From positions 1 to 35,005 of the forward strand of contig JAJZSW010000023.1 in NCBI GenBank assembly GCA_021849505.1: a stretch of DNA of 35,005 nt, in the 5' to 3' direction. The notes beneath the pieces were generated by a model, which searched no databases, had not been told where the DNA came from, and saw nothing but the letters and a program-made list of their open reading frames with translations. The DNA comes from Pseudomonadota bacterium. Lineage in GTDB: Bacteria > Pseudomonadota > Gammaproteobacteria > Burkholderiales > Rhodocyclaceae. This document shows, piece by piece, positions 11,532 through 19,087 of this stretch (position 1 is its first letter; each line of letters opens with the position of its first letter). The position numbers and the translations under genes were made by a program.

Positions 11532-12733
11532 AATTCGGCATCGACCGGCTGCTCGCCGAATCCGCCCTACACCGGCCGCTCGCCGGTCGGCGCGTCGCAC
11601 TGCTCGCCCATCCGGCCTCGACGACGCGCGACCTCACGCACAGCCTCGACGCCCTCGCTGCTGTGTCCGACATCAAGCTGACTGCCGCTTTCGGGCCACA
11701 GCACGGCCTGCGCGGCGACAAGCAGGACAACATGATGGAGTCGCCCGACTTCATCGACCCGGCGCACCGAATTCCCGTCTTCAGCCTCTATGGCAAGGTG
11801 CGGCGGCCGACGGATGCGATGATGGACACGTTCGACGTGCTGCTCGTCGACCTGCAGGATCTCGGCTGCCGCATCTACACCTTCGTCACCACGCTGCGCT
11901 ACGTGCTCGAAGCCGCCGCGCAGCATGGCAAGGCGGTATGGGTGCTCGACCGCCCGAATCCGGCCGGCCGGCCGGTCGAGGGACTGACATTGCGTCCCGG
12001 CTGGGAGAGCTTCGTCGGCGCCGGCCCCATGCCGATGCGCCACGGCCTGACACTCGGCGAGCTGGCGCGCTGGTTCGTCGCCACGCTCAATCTCGACGTC
12101 GATTGTCGGGTGATCGAGATGGAAGGCTGGCAACCCGAGGCGGCGCCGGGCTACGGCTGGCCGCTGGGCGAACGCGAGTGGATCAACCCGAGTCCCAACG
12201 CGCCCAACCTCTCGATGGCGCGCTGCTACGCCGGCACGGTGATGCTCGAAGGCACGACCCTCTCCGAGGGACGCGGCACGACGCGTCCGCTCGAGCTGTT
12301 CGGCGCCCCCGACCTCGACGCTGCCGCCCTGCTCAAGGAAATGCACGCACTGGCACCCCACTGGCTGACAGGCTGCAAGCTGCGCCCCTGCTGGTTCGAG
12401 CCGACCTTCCACAAGCACGCCGGGCAACTCTGCCAGGGCATCCAGATCCACGTCGAGGATCCGGCCCACTACGGCCATGCCGCCTTCAAGCCCTGGCGGC
12501 TGATGGCGCTCGCCTTCAAGGCGCTGCGCCGCCTGCGCCCCGATTACCCGCTGTGGCGCGACTTCCCCTACGAATACGAGCGGGACCGCCTCGCCATCGA
12601 CCTCATCAACGGCAGCCCGCTGTTGCGCGAATGGGTCGACGATCCCGCCGCCGTGCCGGCCGACCTCGAGGCGCTCGCCCGGCCGGACGAAGCCGGCTGG
12701 CTGGCGGCAAGTACATCCTGCCGGCTTTACTGA
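11528..12733 (+). CDS. DUF1343 / NamZ-type protein (possible exo-N-acetylmuramidase)
   Basis: 401 residues. DUF1343 includes NamZ, an exo-beta-N-acetylmuramidase that removes MurNAc from peptidoglycan fragments. Conserved family blocks: RVALLAHPAS near residue 25, FGPQHGLRGDKQDNM, PVFSLYGK.RRPT, DVLLVDLQDLGCRIYTFVTT, WVLDRPNPAGRPVEG, then the diagnostic NPSPNAPNLSMARCYAGTVM and LEGTTLSEGRGTTRPLELFGAP, and PTFHKHAGQLCQGIQIHV. The protein starts directly with the domain and has no signal peptide, whereas described NamZ enzymes act on extracytoplasmic or imported wall fragments. It may therefore work on recycled muropeptides in the cytoplasm. The start is fixed by the ATGA overlap with the DOMON-like gene. 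Confidence 0.87.
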   Translation: MKFGIDRLLAESALHRPLAGRRVALLAHPASTTRDLTHSLDALAAVSDIKLTAAFGPQHGLRGDKQDNMMESPDFIDPAHRIPVFSLYGKVRRPTDAMMDTFDVLLVDLQDLGCRIYTFVTTLRYVLEAAAQHGKAVWVLDRPNPAGRPVEGLTLRPGWESFVGAGPMPMRHGLTLGELARWFVATLNLDVDCRVIEMEGWQPEAAPGYGWPLGEREWINPSPNAPNLSMARCYAGTVMLEGTTLSEGRGTTRPLELFGAPDLDAAALLKEMHALAPHWLTGCKLRPCWFEPTFHKHAGQLCQGIQIHVEDPAHYGHAAFKPWRLMALAFKALRRLRPDYPLWRDFPYEYERDRLAIDLINGSPLLREWVDDPAAVPADLEALARPDEAGWLAASTSCRLY

Positions 12734-12740
12734 ATCGCAC

Positions 12741-12746
12741 TACAAT
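12741..12746 (+). promoter_or_regulatory. Possible -10 box (TACAAT) for the histidine kinase gene
   Basis: TACAAT, five of six matches to the sigma-70 -10 box, lies in the 34-base gap before the kinase ATG. The -35 position (about 12718-12723, CTGCCG) is weak and falls within the end of the preceding gene. A promoter here would leave a leader of only about 15 bases. Confidence 0.3.
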
Positions 12747-12767
12747 GGGCTGGCCCAACGCAGATGG

Positions 12768-15737
12768 ATGGATACGATGCGCCCAGCGGAATCCCGGGAA
12801 GTTCTCGAAGCGATATTCCGGATTGACCTGTGTGATCCAGCCCGGACGCTGGAAGCGAGCGCGGGCGTAATTGGTCTCGTCGGCTTTCCCTCAGAGGATT
12901 TCCTGAGTGGCAAGCTCGCGCTGGGCGAGCGTATCCACGCCGATGATCAGGACATCGTCGAGCAGTTGTTCAGTCCCGCTGCACTTCCCGCCGCAGGCTC
13001 TTTCAATCTGAGACTGCGGCAGGCGAACGGCCACATCCGCTGCGTCAAGGCGCTGTATGCACGATCCATGCAGGAGGGTCGGCCAGTCCTCGAACTGCGC
13101 CTGCAGGACGCGAAGAGCCTGCCGCGCACACTGGGCGACGCCGCCGCGACGGCGAACTTCCAGGCGATGATGGAGAACACCAACGATTTCATTTACTTCA
13201 AGGACCGCAACCACGTCTTCACCGGAGCCAGCCAGACGCTGGTGTCGATAACCGCTCCGGCCGAACACTGGACCGACCTGCTGGGACAGACCGACTACGA
13301 CGTCTTCCCCGAGGAATATGCCGACGCCTATTACCGGCTCGAAAAGCAGGTCTTTGCGGGAATTCCGGTCGCTCGCGAAACCCAGGGCTACCTGACCAAA
13401 GAGGGCCGGCAGGGCTGGGTTGATAACCGGAAGTATCCGATCCGCGATGAGCGCGGCGAGATCGTCGGGCTGTTCGGTATCGCCCGCGACATCACCGAGC
13501 AGCGCCGCATCGAAGCAGTCCTGCTGAGCATCGCCGACTTCGTTTCCCAGGATCACGGTGAACAGATCTTCGAGGCGATGGCGGAGTTCGCCGCCCGGCT
13601 GTTCGCCGTCGACTACGTCCATATCGCGCTGCTGGAACCGAGCCAGACCGAGGTCAGGATCATGGCCGCCCAGCTCGACGGCAAGCGGCTCGAACCCGGC
13701 TATGTCTATGCGCTGGCGGGCACGCCATGCGAGAACGTCATGCAGCGTGCGCACCGGTGCTACGCCGACCATGTGCAGCAACTGTTTCCAGCCGACCACG
13801 ACCTGGTCGTTCTGCAGGCAGAGGGTTACATCGGCGAACCCATCGTCGACAACAACGGGCAGGTACTCGGCCTGATCGTGCTGGTCAGCCACCGGCCGCT
13901 GACCGACACCGAGGACGTCGTCTCGGGCCTGCGCATCCTGGCCGCACGCGCCGCCGCGGACCGGACCCAACTGCTGGCGGCGCAGGCGCTGAAGGCGAGC
14001 GAGCAGCGCTTCCGCACCCTGTTCGAAAGCACGCCGAGCATCGCCGTGCAAGGCTATGACGCCCAGCGGCGGGTGATCTTCTGGAACCAGGCGAGCGAGA
14101 TCCTGTACGGCTATGCGAAGGAGGAGGCGCTCGGCCGGCAGCTCGAAGACCTGATCATTCCCGCTGCCATGCGCCAAGGCGTCATCGACGCCGTCAGCGC
14201 CTGGGTCGCCGGCGGACCGGCCATTCCCGCCGGCGAGCTGAGCTTGCGGCGCAAGGATGACACCCCCGTGCCGGTCTTCTCCAGCCATGTGATGCAAACC
14301 GGCCAGAACGGCCCGGAGATGTATTGCATCGACATCGACCTGACCGAGCAAAAGCGCGCGGAATCGCTCGCCGCGCGCTTCGGGCGCATCATCGACGGCT
14401 CGCTCAACGAAATCTACATTTTCGACGCCGCCACGCTGAAATTCATAGGCGCCAACCGCGGCGCCTGCATGAACCTTGGCTACAACCTCAAGGAACTGCG
14501 CCAGCTCACGCCGCTCGACATCCAGACGGCTTTGACGGCAGAACGTATCGCGGAAATGGTCCGGCCCCTGCGGGACGGCACCCGGGAGACCTTGAAATTC
14601 GAGACCCGCCACCGGCGCAAGAACGGCAGCCTCTACGATGTCGAGATTCATCTGCAACTCATGCGCGACGAAACTCCTCCCGTCTTCGTTGCGATCACCC
14701 AGGACATCAGCGAACGCAAGCGCACCGAAGCCGAGCTGGCACAGTACCGCAACAACCTGGAGGCGCAGGTGACGCAGCGCACGGCCGAGCTGGTCGAGGC
14801 CAAGGTGGCCGCCGAGGCCGCCAACCGCGCGAAGAGCGCCTTTCTCGCCAACATGTCGCACGAACTGCGCACGCCGATGAACGCCATCATGGGCCTGGCC
14901 GGGCTGGCGCTGCGCCATGCCGACGATCCGAAGCTGCGCGACCAGCTCGGCAAGATCGACCAGGCCTCGAAGCACCTGCTGGGGGTGATCAACGACATCC
15001 TCGACATTTCCAAGATCGAGGCTGACCGCATGGTGCTGGAGCAGACGGGCTTCCAGCTCGGTGCCGTGCTGGAGAACCTCGCCAGCCTCGCGGGCCAGCG
15101 CGCCGCCGACAAGGGGCTGCACTTCCGGATCGACCTGCCGGACGAGCTCTCGCGATTGAACCTCATCGGGGATCCGCTGCGCCTCGGCCAGGTGCTGCTC
15201 AACCTCACCGGCAACGCCATCAAGTTCACCGCGCAGGGCAGCGTCACCGTGAGCGTGCGCCGCGACCCCGCCGTTGCCGCTGCGGCGCTGCTGCGCTTCG
15301 AGGTCATCGACACCGGCATCGGCATTCCGGAAGAGGCGCAAGCGCGCCTGTTCCATGCCTTCGAGCAGGCGGACAACTCGACGACGCGCAGCTATGGCGG
15401 CACCGGCCTCGGGCTGGCGATCAGCAAGCGCCTGGCGGGGCTGATGGGCGGAGAGATCGGCGTCGTCAGCGCGACGGGACGCGGCAGCAGCTTCTGGTTT
15501 ACCGTGCGCCTGCCGCTGGGCAGTGGTGCCGTCCCGCCAGCGCCGACTTCGGCACCGAGGAGGTCGAGGACCGGATCCGCACCCGTTTCCCGGGCGCGCG
15601 CATCCTGCTGGCCGAGGACGAGCCGATCAACCGCGAAGTCGCGCTCTGCCTGCTCGATGCGGTCGGGCTGCAGGTGGATATCGCGCTCGATGGCCGACAG
15701 GCTCTCGACCTGGCCCGCCAGCATCGCTACGCGCTGA
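12768..15737 (+). CDS. Multi-PAS/GAF sensor histidine kinase (hybrid; receiver out of frame)
   Basis: Cytoplasmic sensor kinase with no membrane segments. Domain order: a degenerate N-terminal PAS-like region (about 10-110), PAS with PAC (about 126-245; NDFIYFKDRNHVFTGASQ... ending GLFGIARDITEQRR), GAF (about 255-400), PAS (about 412-525), PAS (about 528-655, ending FVAITQDISERKR), a short coiled coil, HisKA with phospho-accepting His 698 in SHELRTPMNAI, and HATPase with N-box Asn 816 (NLTGNAIKF), G1 DTGIGIP and G2 GGTGLGL. The true kinase sequence ends at about 15520. The last 70 residues of this frame (PPAPTSAPRRSRTGSA...) are out-of-frame translation of the receiver. Restoring one base near 15520 would give a hybrid kinase of about 1066 residues. 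The ATG at 12764 is in another frame. The stimulus is unknown, and the PAS/GAF set suggests a small ligand or redox signal. Confidence 0.9.
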   Translation: MDTMRPAESREVLEAIFRIDLCDPARTLEASAGVIGLVGFPSEDFLSGKLALGERIHADDQDIVEQLFSPAALPAAGSFNLRLRQANGHIRCVKALYARSMQEGRPVLELRLQDAKSLPRTLGDAAATANFQAMMENTNDFIYFKDRNHVFTGASQTLVSITAPAEHWTDLLGQTDYDVFPEEYADAYYRLEKQVFAGIPVARETQGYLTKEGRQGWVDNRKYPIRDERGEIVGLFGIARDITEQRRIEAVLLSIADFVSQDHGEQIFEAMAEFAARLFAVDYVHIALLEPSQTEVRIMAAQLDGKRLEPGYVYALAGTPCENVMQRAHRCYADHVQQLFPADHDLVVLQAEGYIGEPIVDNNGQVLGLIVLVSHRPLTDTEDVVSGLRILAARAAADRTQLLAAQALKASEQRFRTLFESTPSIAVQGYDAQRRVIFWNQASEILYGYAKEEALGRQLEDLIIPAAMRQGVIDAVSAWVAGGPAIPAGELSLRRKDDTPVPVFSSHVMQTGQNGPEMYCIDIDLTEQKRAESLAARFGRIIDGSLNEIYIFDAATLKFIGANRGACMNLGYNLKELRQLTPLDIQTALTAERIAEMVRPLRDGTRETLKFETRHRRKNGSLYDVEIHLQLMRDETPPVFVAITQDISERKRTEAELAQYRNNLEAQVTQRTAELVEAKVAAEAANRAKSAFLANMSHELRTPMNAIMGLAGLALRHADDPKLRDQLGKIDQASKHLLGVINDILDISKIEADRMVLEQTGFQLGAVLENLASLAGQRAADKGLHFRIDLPDELSRLNLIGDPLRLGQVLLNLTGNAIKFTAQGSVTVSVRRDPAVAAAALLRFEVIDTGIGIPEEAQARLFHAFEQADNSTTRSYGGTGLGLAISKRLAGLMGGEIGVVSATGRGSSFWFTVRLPLGSGAVPPAPTSAPRRSRTGSAPVSRARASCWPRTSRSTAKSRSACSMRSGCRWISRSMADRLSTWPASIATR
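15516..15549 (+). repeat. Copy C of the dispersed element, at the kinase-receiver junction
   Basis: CTGGGCAGTG then GTGCCGTCCCGCCAGCGCC plus GACTT. The last 24 bases are identical to copy A in ugpQ. Relative to copy A this copy lacks one G in the CTGGGG run and one C after CAGTG. The reading-frame break of the kinase falls inside it. Confidence 0.75.
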
Positions 15738-15967
15738 TCCTGATGGACATGCAGATGCCGAACCTGAATGGCATAGACGCCACGCGGGAGATCCGCACCG
15801 ACTCGCTCAACCGTGCGACGCCGGTGCTGGCAATGACCGCCAACGCCTTCGAGGAGGATCGCCAGGCTTGTCTCGCGGCCGGCATGAGCGACCACCTGCC
15901 CAAGCCGATCGACCCGGCCGTGCTGTTCGAGACCCTGCTGAAGTGGCTGGATAAATCGCCGGGCTGA
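15521..15967 (+). pseudogene. Receiver (REC) domain displaced by a -1 frameshift from the kinase
   Basis: In the frame one base back from the kinase, an intact response-regulator receiver is encoded: SADFGTEEVEDRI linker, then ARILLAEDEPINRE (acidic pocket), phospho-accepting Asp at 15746-15748 in LILMDMQMPNLNG, the conserved Thr in VLAMTANAF, and the Lys in HLPKPIDP, ending KWLDKSPG. It has no plausible start of its own before the acidic pocket: the first ATG-like start (15674) would remove LLAEDEP. Insertion of a single G in the CTGGG run at 15516-15520 joins the kinase to this domain as ...PLGQWCRPASADFG.... Either the gene is broken, the base is a sequencing or assembly error, or it is recoded. 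No classic slippery heptamer is visible. Confidence 0.85.
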
Positions 15968-16138
15968 ATCGCCAGGTTTGGTGCTACCGCCGTGGCGCTG
16001 GCTCCCTCGTTGGTAGCGAGAAGTTTCTTGTCCTGATTCGCTTGCCATGCAGGGCAGCGTGGTCTATTTTGGTGTAGGCAAGCGGGAAGAATGGCGATTC
16101 CCTATTGGTTCGCCTGACACCAATCTGGAGGGTTCGAT

Positions 16139-16606
16139 ATGAGCATGCGCATGAAGGTGTTCGCCATTGCGGCATTGTTCTTGATGGCCGGTTGTGCCGA
16201 GATGCAGCAGATGGGAGGTTCCCGGTATGGCGACACTACCGGGACGGTAGCGAGCCAGACGGACCGGAACGGGAAGATTGCCTCGATCGACACCATCAAG
16301 GTCGATGAGGATTACAAGCTTGGCTTGGGTACCGCGGTTGGTGCGGTGGCAGGTGGCCTGCTGGGTTCCCAGATCGGCGAGGGTCGCGGCTCCACCGTGG
16401 CGACAGTCCTGGGCGCGGCGGCTGGCGCCGCGGCGGGAACGGTGGTGGAAGGCAAGATGAAGAAGAAGGACGCGCAGCAGGTGACCGTGCAAATGGACAC
16501 CGGGGGCCGTGTCACCATCGTTCAACCGGTGGATGGGCGGCTTGCGAACGGCATGAATGTGCGCGTCGAAGGTGGCGGCGAGAGCGCTCGAGTCGTGCCG
16601 CGCTAG
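16139..16606 (+). CDS. Glycine-zipper outer-membrane lipoprotein, SlyB/PcpY-like
   Basis: 155 residues. The N-terminus MSMRMKVFAIAALFLMAGC is a lipoprotein signal with lipobox MAGC (Cys 19). The centre is a two-helix glycine zipper (LGLGTAVGAVAGGLLGSQIGEGRGSTVATVLGAAAGAAAGTVVEG) followed by a basic KMKKKDAQQ and a small beta-rich C-terminal domain (VTVQMDTGGRVTIVQPVDGRLANGMNVRVEG). This is the SlyB/17-kDa-antigen architecture, linked in general to outer-membrane integrity. GGAGG precedes the ATG. The gap before it (15968-16138) holds no gene, but has loosely paired inverted repeats (CGCTTGCC near 16039 with GGCAAGCG near 16077). Confidence 0.9.
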   Translation: MSMRMKVFAIAALFLMAGCAEMQQMGGSRYGDTTGTVASQTDRNGKIASIDTIKVDEDYKLGLGTAVGAVAGGLLGSQIGEGRGSTVATVLGAAAGAAAGTVVEGKMKKKDAQQVTVQMDTGGRVTIVQPVDGRLANGMNVRVEGGGESARVVPR

Positions 16607-16726
16607 AACGAATTCTTTGCGCTTCACGCCGGTCACCTTCAGCGGGAAGCGCAGCAGCAACAGGGCGATCCAGCAGCGGACACTTTACCGCGCGCAGATG
16701 GGGAATGCCCATGGCGTTTTCAAGGG

Positions 16727-16754
16727 CTTGAAGTTTTTCCGGGCAGCGCCATAT
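16727..16754 (+). promoter_or_regulatory. Sigma-32 (RpoH) heat-shock promoter for the hsp20 pair
   Basis: CTTGAA at 16727-16732, a 14-base spacer, and CGCCATAT at 16747-16754. The sigma-32 consensus is CTTGAA and CCCCATNT, so the -35 is perfect and the -10 matches in all but one defined position, with allowed spacing. It lies about 57 bases before the first small heat-shock gene, which is exactly where such a promoter is expected. Confidence 0.85.
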
Positions 16755-16810
16755 CGGCGACATGAGGTGATCAACACCCTCACCCGACAAGCCAGCCAAA
16801 GGAGATTCAC

Positions 16811-17239
16811 ATGTATTACCGGACTTTCTTCCCCCGCGACATCCTCGCGGAAATGGAACGCCTGCAGCGCGACCTGCAGCAGTCTTACGATCCCAGCATC
16901 CGCGGCGGCCTGCGCGGCGGCTTCCCGGCGATGAACGTCGGCAGCACGCCCCAGTCGGTGGAGATTTACGCCTTCGCGCCGGGCGTCGATCCGGCGACGC
17001 TCGACGTGCAGATCGAGAAGGGCGTACTCACCGTCGCCGGCGAGCGCACGCTGCCCGCGCTGCCCGAGAAGGCCACGCTGCACATCGACGAGCGCTTTGC
17101 CGGCCGCTTCCGCCGCGTCGTCACGCTGCCCGACGACATCGAGCCGAACAGTGCCAGCGCCAAGTATCGCGACGGCGTCCTGCACATCAGCATCGCGCGC
17201 AAGGAAACGGCCGTGCCGCGCCGCATCAGCATCCAGTAA
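16811..17239 (+). CDS. Small heat-shock protein, Hsp20 family
   Basis: 142 residues. ATP-independent holdase chaperone that binds unfolding proteins in the cytoplasm. Short N-terminal arm (MYYRTFFPRDILAEMERLQRDLQQ), then the alpha-crystallin domain from about residue 40: PQSVEIYAFAPGVDPATLDVQIEKGVLTVAGER, and FAGRFRRVVTLPDDIE..SASAKYRDGVLHISIARKE with the conserved GVL. The C-terminal I-x-I motif appears as RISIQ. AAGGAGATT precedes the ATG. It is the first gene behind the sigma-32 promoter and is followed after 10 bases by a second Hsp20. Confidence 0.95.
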   Translation: MYYRTFFPRDILAEMERLQRDLQQSYDPSIRGGLRGGFPAMNVGSTPQSVEIYAFAPGVDPATLDVQIEKGVLTVAGERTLPALPEKATLHIDERFAGRFRRVVTLPDDIEPNSASAKYRDGVLHISIARKETAVPRRISIQ

Positions 17240-17249
17240 GGAGTGCGCC

Positions 17250-17624
17250 ATGAGCGAAAACGTCGAGAAAAGCAACGAATCCGTCCGCCCCGAAGCCGGG
17301 CTGCTGCCGCCCGTGAATGTGGTCGAGGACGCCAACGGCATCACTCTTTACGCCGACCTGCCCGGCGTGCCGAAGGACAAGCTGGGCCTGCAGGTGGAGG
17401 CCGACACGCTGACCATCGAGGGCGAAGTCAGTTTCATGATGCCGGAAGGCATGGAGTCGCTCCACGCCGAGGTGAGCCTGCCGCGCTATCGCCGCGTGTT
17501 CACGCTCTCGAAGGAGCTGGATACCGAGCAGGTCGCCGCAGAGTTCAGCAACGGCGTGCTCAAGCTGCGCATCCCCAAGGCGGCGCACGCGCAGCCGCGC
17601 AGGATCGAGATCCGGGTTGACTAA
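17250..17624 (+). CDS. Second small heat-shock protein, Hsp20 family
   Basis: 124 residues. Polar N-terminal arm (MSENVEKSNESVRPEAGLLP) and an alpha-crystallin domain: PVNVVEDANGITLYADLPGVPKDKLGLQVEADTLTIEGE, LPRYRRVFTLSKELDTEQVAAEFSNGVLKLRIPKA (A-x-x-x-GVLxLxIPK signature), ending RRIEIRVD with an I-x-I. The start is the ATG behind AAGGAG, 10 bases after the first hsp20. The two sequences differ clearly outside the core, so they are probably an old pair that may form mixed oligomers rather than a recent duplication. Confidence 0.95.
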   Translation: MSENVEKSNESVRPEAGLLPPVNVVEDANGITLYADLPGVPKDKLGLQVEADTLTIEGEVSFMMPEGMESLHAEVSLPRYRRVFTLSKELDTEQVAAEFSNGVLKLRIPKAAHAQPRRIEIRVD

Positions 17625-17631
17625 ACCCCGC

Positions 17632-17667
17632 CTGGCGGGACGGTAGGTGCCGTCCCGCCAGCACCGA
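17632..17667. repeat. Copy D of the dispersed element: perfect hairpin between convergent hsp20 and pntB
   Basis: CTGGCGGGACGG (17632-17643), loop TAGGTG, CCGTCCCGCCAG (17650-17661): a 12-bp perfect stem. The right half with flank (17646-17667) matches copy C at 21 of 22 positions. It occupies the 46-base gap between two convergent genes and could act as a bidirectional terminator, though it has no T-run on either side. Confidence 0.75.
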
Positions 17668-17670
17668 TTC

Positions 17671-19080
17671 TCAACCCTTGAGCGCGGCCAGCACCTCGTC
17701 GAGCATCTTCTTGGCGTCGCCGAACAACATGCGGTTGTTGTCCTTGTAGAAGAGCGGGTTGTCGACCCCGGCGTAGCCCGAGGCCATCGAGCGCTTCATG
17801 ACGATCGAGGTCTTCGCCTTCCAGACCTGCAGCACCGGCATGCCGGCGATCGGGCTGGTCGGGTCGTCCTCGGCCGCCGGATTGACGATGTCGTTGGCGC
17901 CGATCACGATCGCGACATCGGTATCAGGGAAGTCGTCGTTGAGTTCGTCCATTTCCAGGACGATGTCGTAGGGCACCTTGGCTTCGGCGAGCAGCACGTT
18001 CATGTGGCCCGGCATGCGGCCGGCCACCGGGTGGATGCCGAAGCGCACATTGACGCCCTTTTCGCGCAGCAGCGTGGTGATTTCGTAGACGGTGTGCTGC
18101 GCCTGCGCGACCGCCATGCCGTAGCCGGGCACGATGATGACGTTCTTCGACTCCTTGAGCAGCTCGGCGGTCTCCTGCGCCGACACCGCCGTCACCTCGC
18201 CCGCCGGAACTGCGCCGCCCGCACTGGGTTTGGCACTGTCTCCAGTGCCAAACCCGCCAGCTATTACGCTGATGAAGTTGCGGTTCATCGCGCGGCACAT
18301 GATGTACGACAGGATCGCGCCCGAGGATCCGACCAGCGCGCCGGTGACGATCAAGAGGTCGTTCGACAGCATGAAGCCGGTGGCGGCCGCGGCCCAGCCC
18401 GAGTAGCTGTTGAGCATCGAGACGACCACCGGCATGTCGGCGCCGCCGATGGCCATCACCATGTGGATGCCGAACAACAGGCCGATCACGGTCATGATGA
18501 TCAGCGGCGTCATGCCGGTCTCGATGCTCGGCGCCTGCAGGAAGGCATAGCCGTAGTAGATGACCACCAGTGCGCCGATGCCGTTGAGGAGATGGCGCGC
18601 CGGCAGCAGCATCGGCTTGCCGCCGATCTTGCCCGAGAGCTTGCCGAAGGCGATGATGGAGCCCGAGAACGTGATGGCGCCGATATAGATGCCGATGTAG
18701 ATCTCGAATTCGTGAATCGCCTTTTCCGCGCCGGTGAACACGATCGAGGTATCGATGTAGCTGGCGAAGCCGACCAGGCAGGCGGCGAGGCCGACGAGGC
18801 TGTGCATCAGCGCGACGAGTTCGGGCATCTGCGTCATCTGCACCTTCTTGGCGGCGAAGAGGCCGATGGCCCCGCCGACGACCATGGCGCCGACGATCCA
18901 CGGAATGCCGGCGGCCGTGACGCGCGGACCGAGCACCGTGGCGAGCACCGCGATGGTCATGCCGACGATGCCGTAGAGGTTGCCACGCCGCGCCGTTTCG
19001 GGGTTCGACAGGCCGCCGAGGCTGAGGATGAAGAGGATGGTGGCGCCGATGTAGGCGACTGCGGAGAGATTTGCGCTCAT
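17671..19080 (-). CDS. pntB: Proton-translocating NAD(P) transhydrogenase, beta subunit
   Basis: 469 residues. With PntA it couples proton flow across the inner membrane to hydride transfer from NADH to NADP+. The N-terminal half has about nine hydrophobic segments ([35 protein letters not shown] and others). The C-terminal half is the NADP-binding domain [86 protein letters not shown]. The linker between membrane domain and domain III ([20 protein letters not shown]) contains an unusual DNA hairpin related to the dispersed repeat. Length and motifs are otherwise normal. It starts 7 bases after the pntA stop. Confidence 0.97.
   Translation of the reverse strand: MSANLSAVAYIGATILFILSLGGLSNPETARRGNLYGIVGMTIAVLATVLGPRVTAAGIPWIVGAMVVGGAIGLFAAKKVQMTQMPELVALMHSLVGLAACLVGFASYIDTSIVFTGAEKAIHEFEIYIGIYIGAITFSGSIIAFGKLSGKIGGKPMLLPARHLLNGIGALVVIYYGYAFLQAPSIETGMTPLIIMTVIGLLFGIHMVMAIGGADMPVVVSMLNSYSGWAAAATGFMLSNDLLIVTGALVGSSGAILSYIMCRAMNRNFISVIAGGFGTGDSAKPSAGGAVPAGEVTAVSAQETAELLKESKNVIIVPGYGMAVAQAQHTVYEITTLLREKGVNVRFGIHPVAGRMPGHMNVLLAEAKVPYDIVLEMDELNDDFPDTDVAIVIGANDIVNPAAEDDPTSPIAGMPVLQVWKAKTSIVMKRSMASGYAGVDNPLFYKDNNRMLFGDAKKMLDEVLAALKG
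18226..18260. repeat. Hairpin inside pntB, diverged relative of the dispersed element
   Basis: GGGTTTGGCACTG (18226-18238), loop TCTC, CAGTGCCAAACCC (18243-18255): a 13-bp perfect stem within coding sequence, followed by GCCAG. Its outer part (GTGCC...CCCGCCAGC) matches the ends of copies A, C and D, while the middle (AAA for GT) differs on both arms so pairing is kept. It encodes [11 protein letters not shown] in the domain linker of PntB. Confidence 0.6.
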
Positions 19081-19087
19081 ATCTGAC

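Noticed and set aside
12764-12766. ATG four bases upstream of the kinase start
   Set aside because: It is in a different frame and leads to no kinase-like product.
14573-14585. GCGGGACGGCAC in the kinase gene, matching 12 bases of the repeat complement
   Set aside because: The match does not extend on either side, and the segment encodes an ordinary PAS-domain loop (LRDGTRE). Chance is likely in GC-rich coding sequence.
15674-15967. Receiver domain as an independent gene starting at 15674
   Set aside because: That start would remove the LLAEDEP acidic pocket required for phosphorylation. The in-frame sequence continues upstream to the kinase junction.
15982-16018. GCTACC...GGTAGC inverted repeat after the receiver stop, as a possible terminator
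   Set aside because: 6-bp arms with a loop of about 25 bases and no T-run. Too weak to call.
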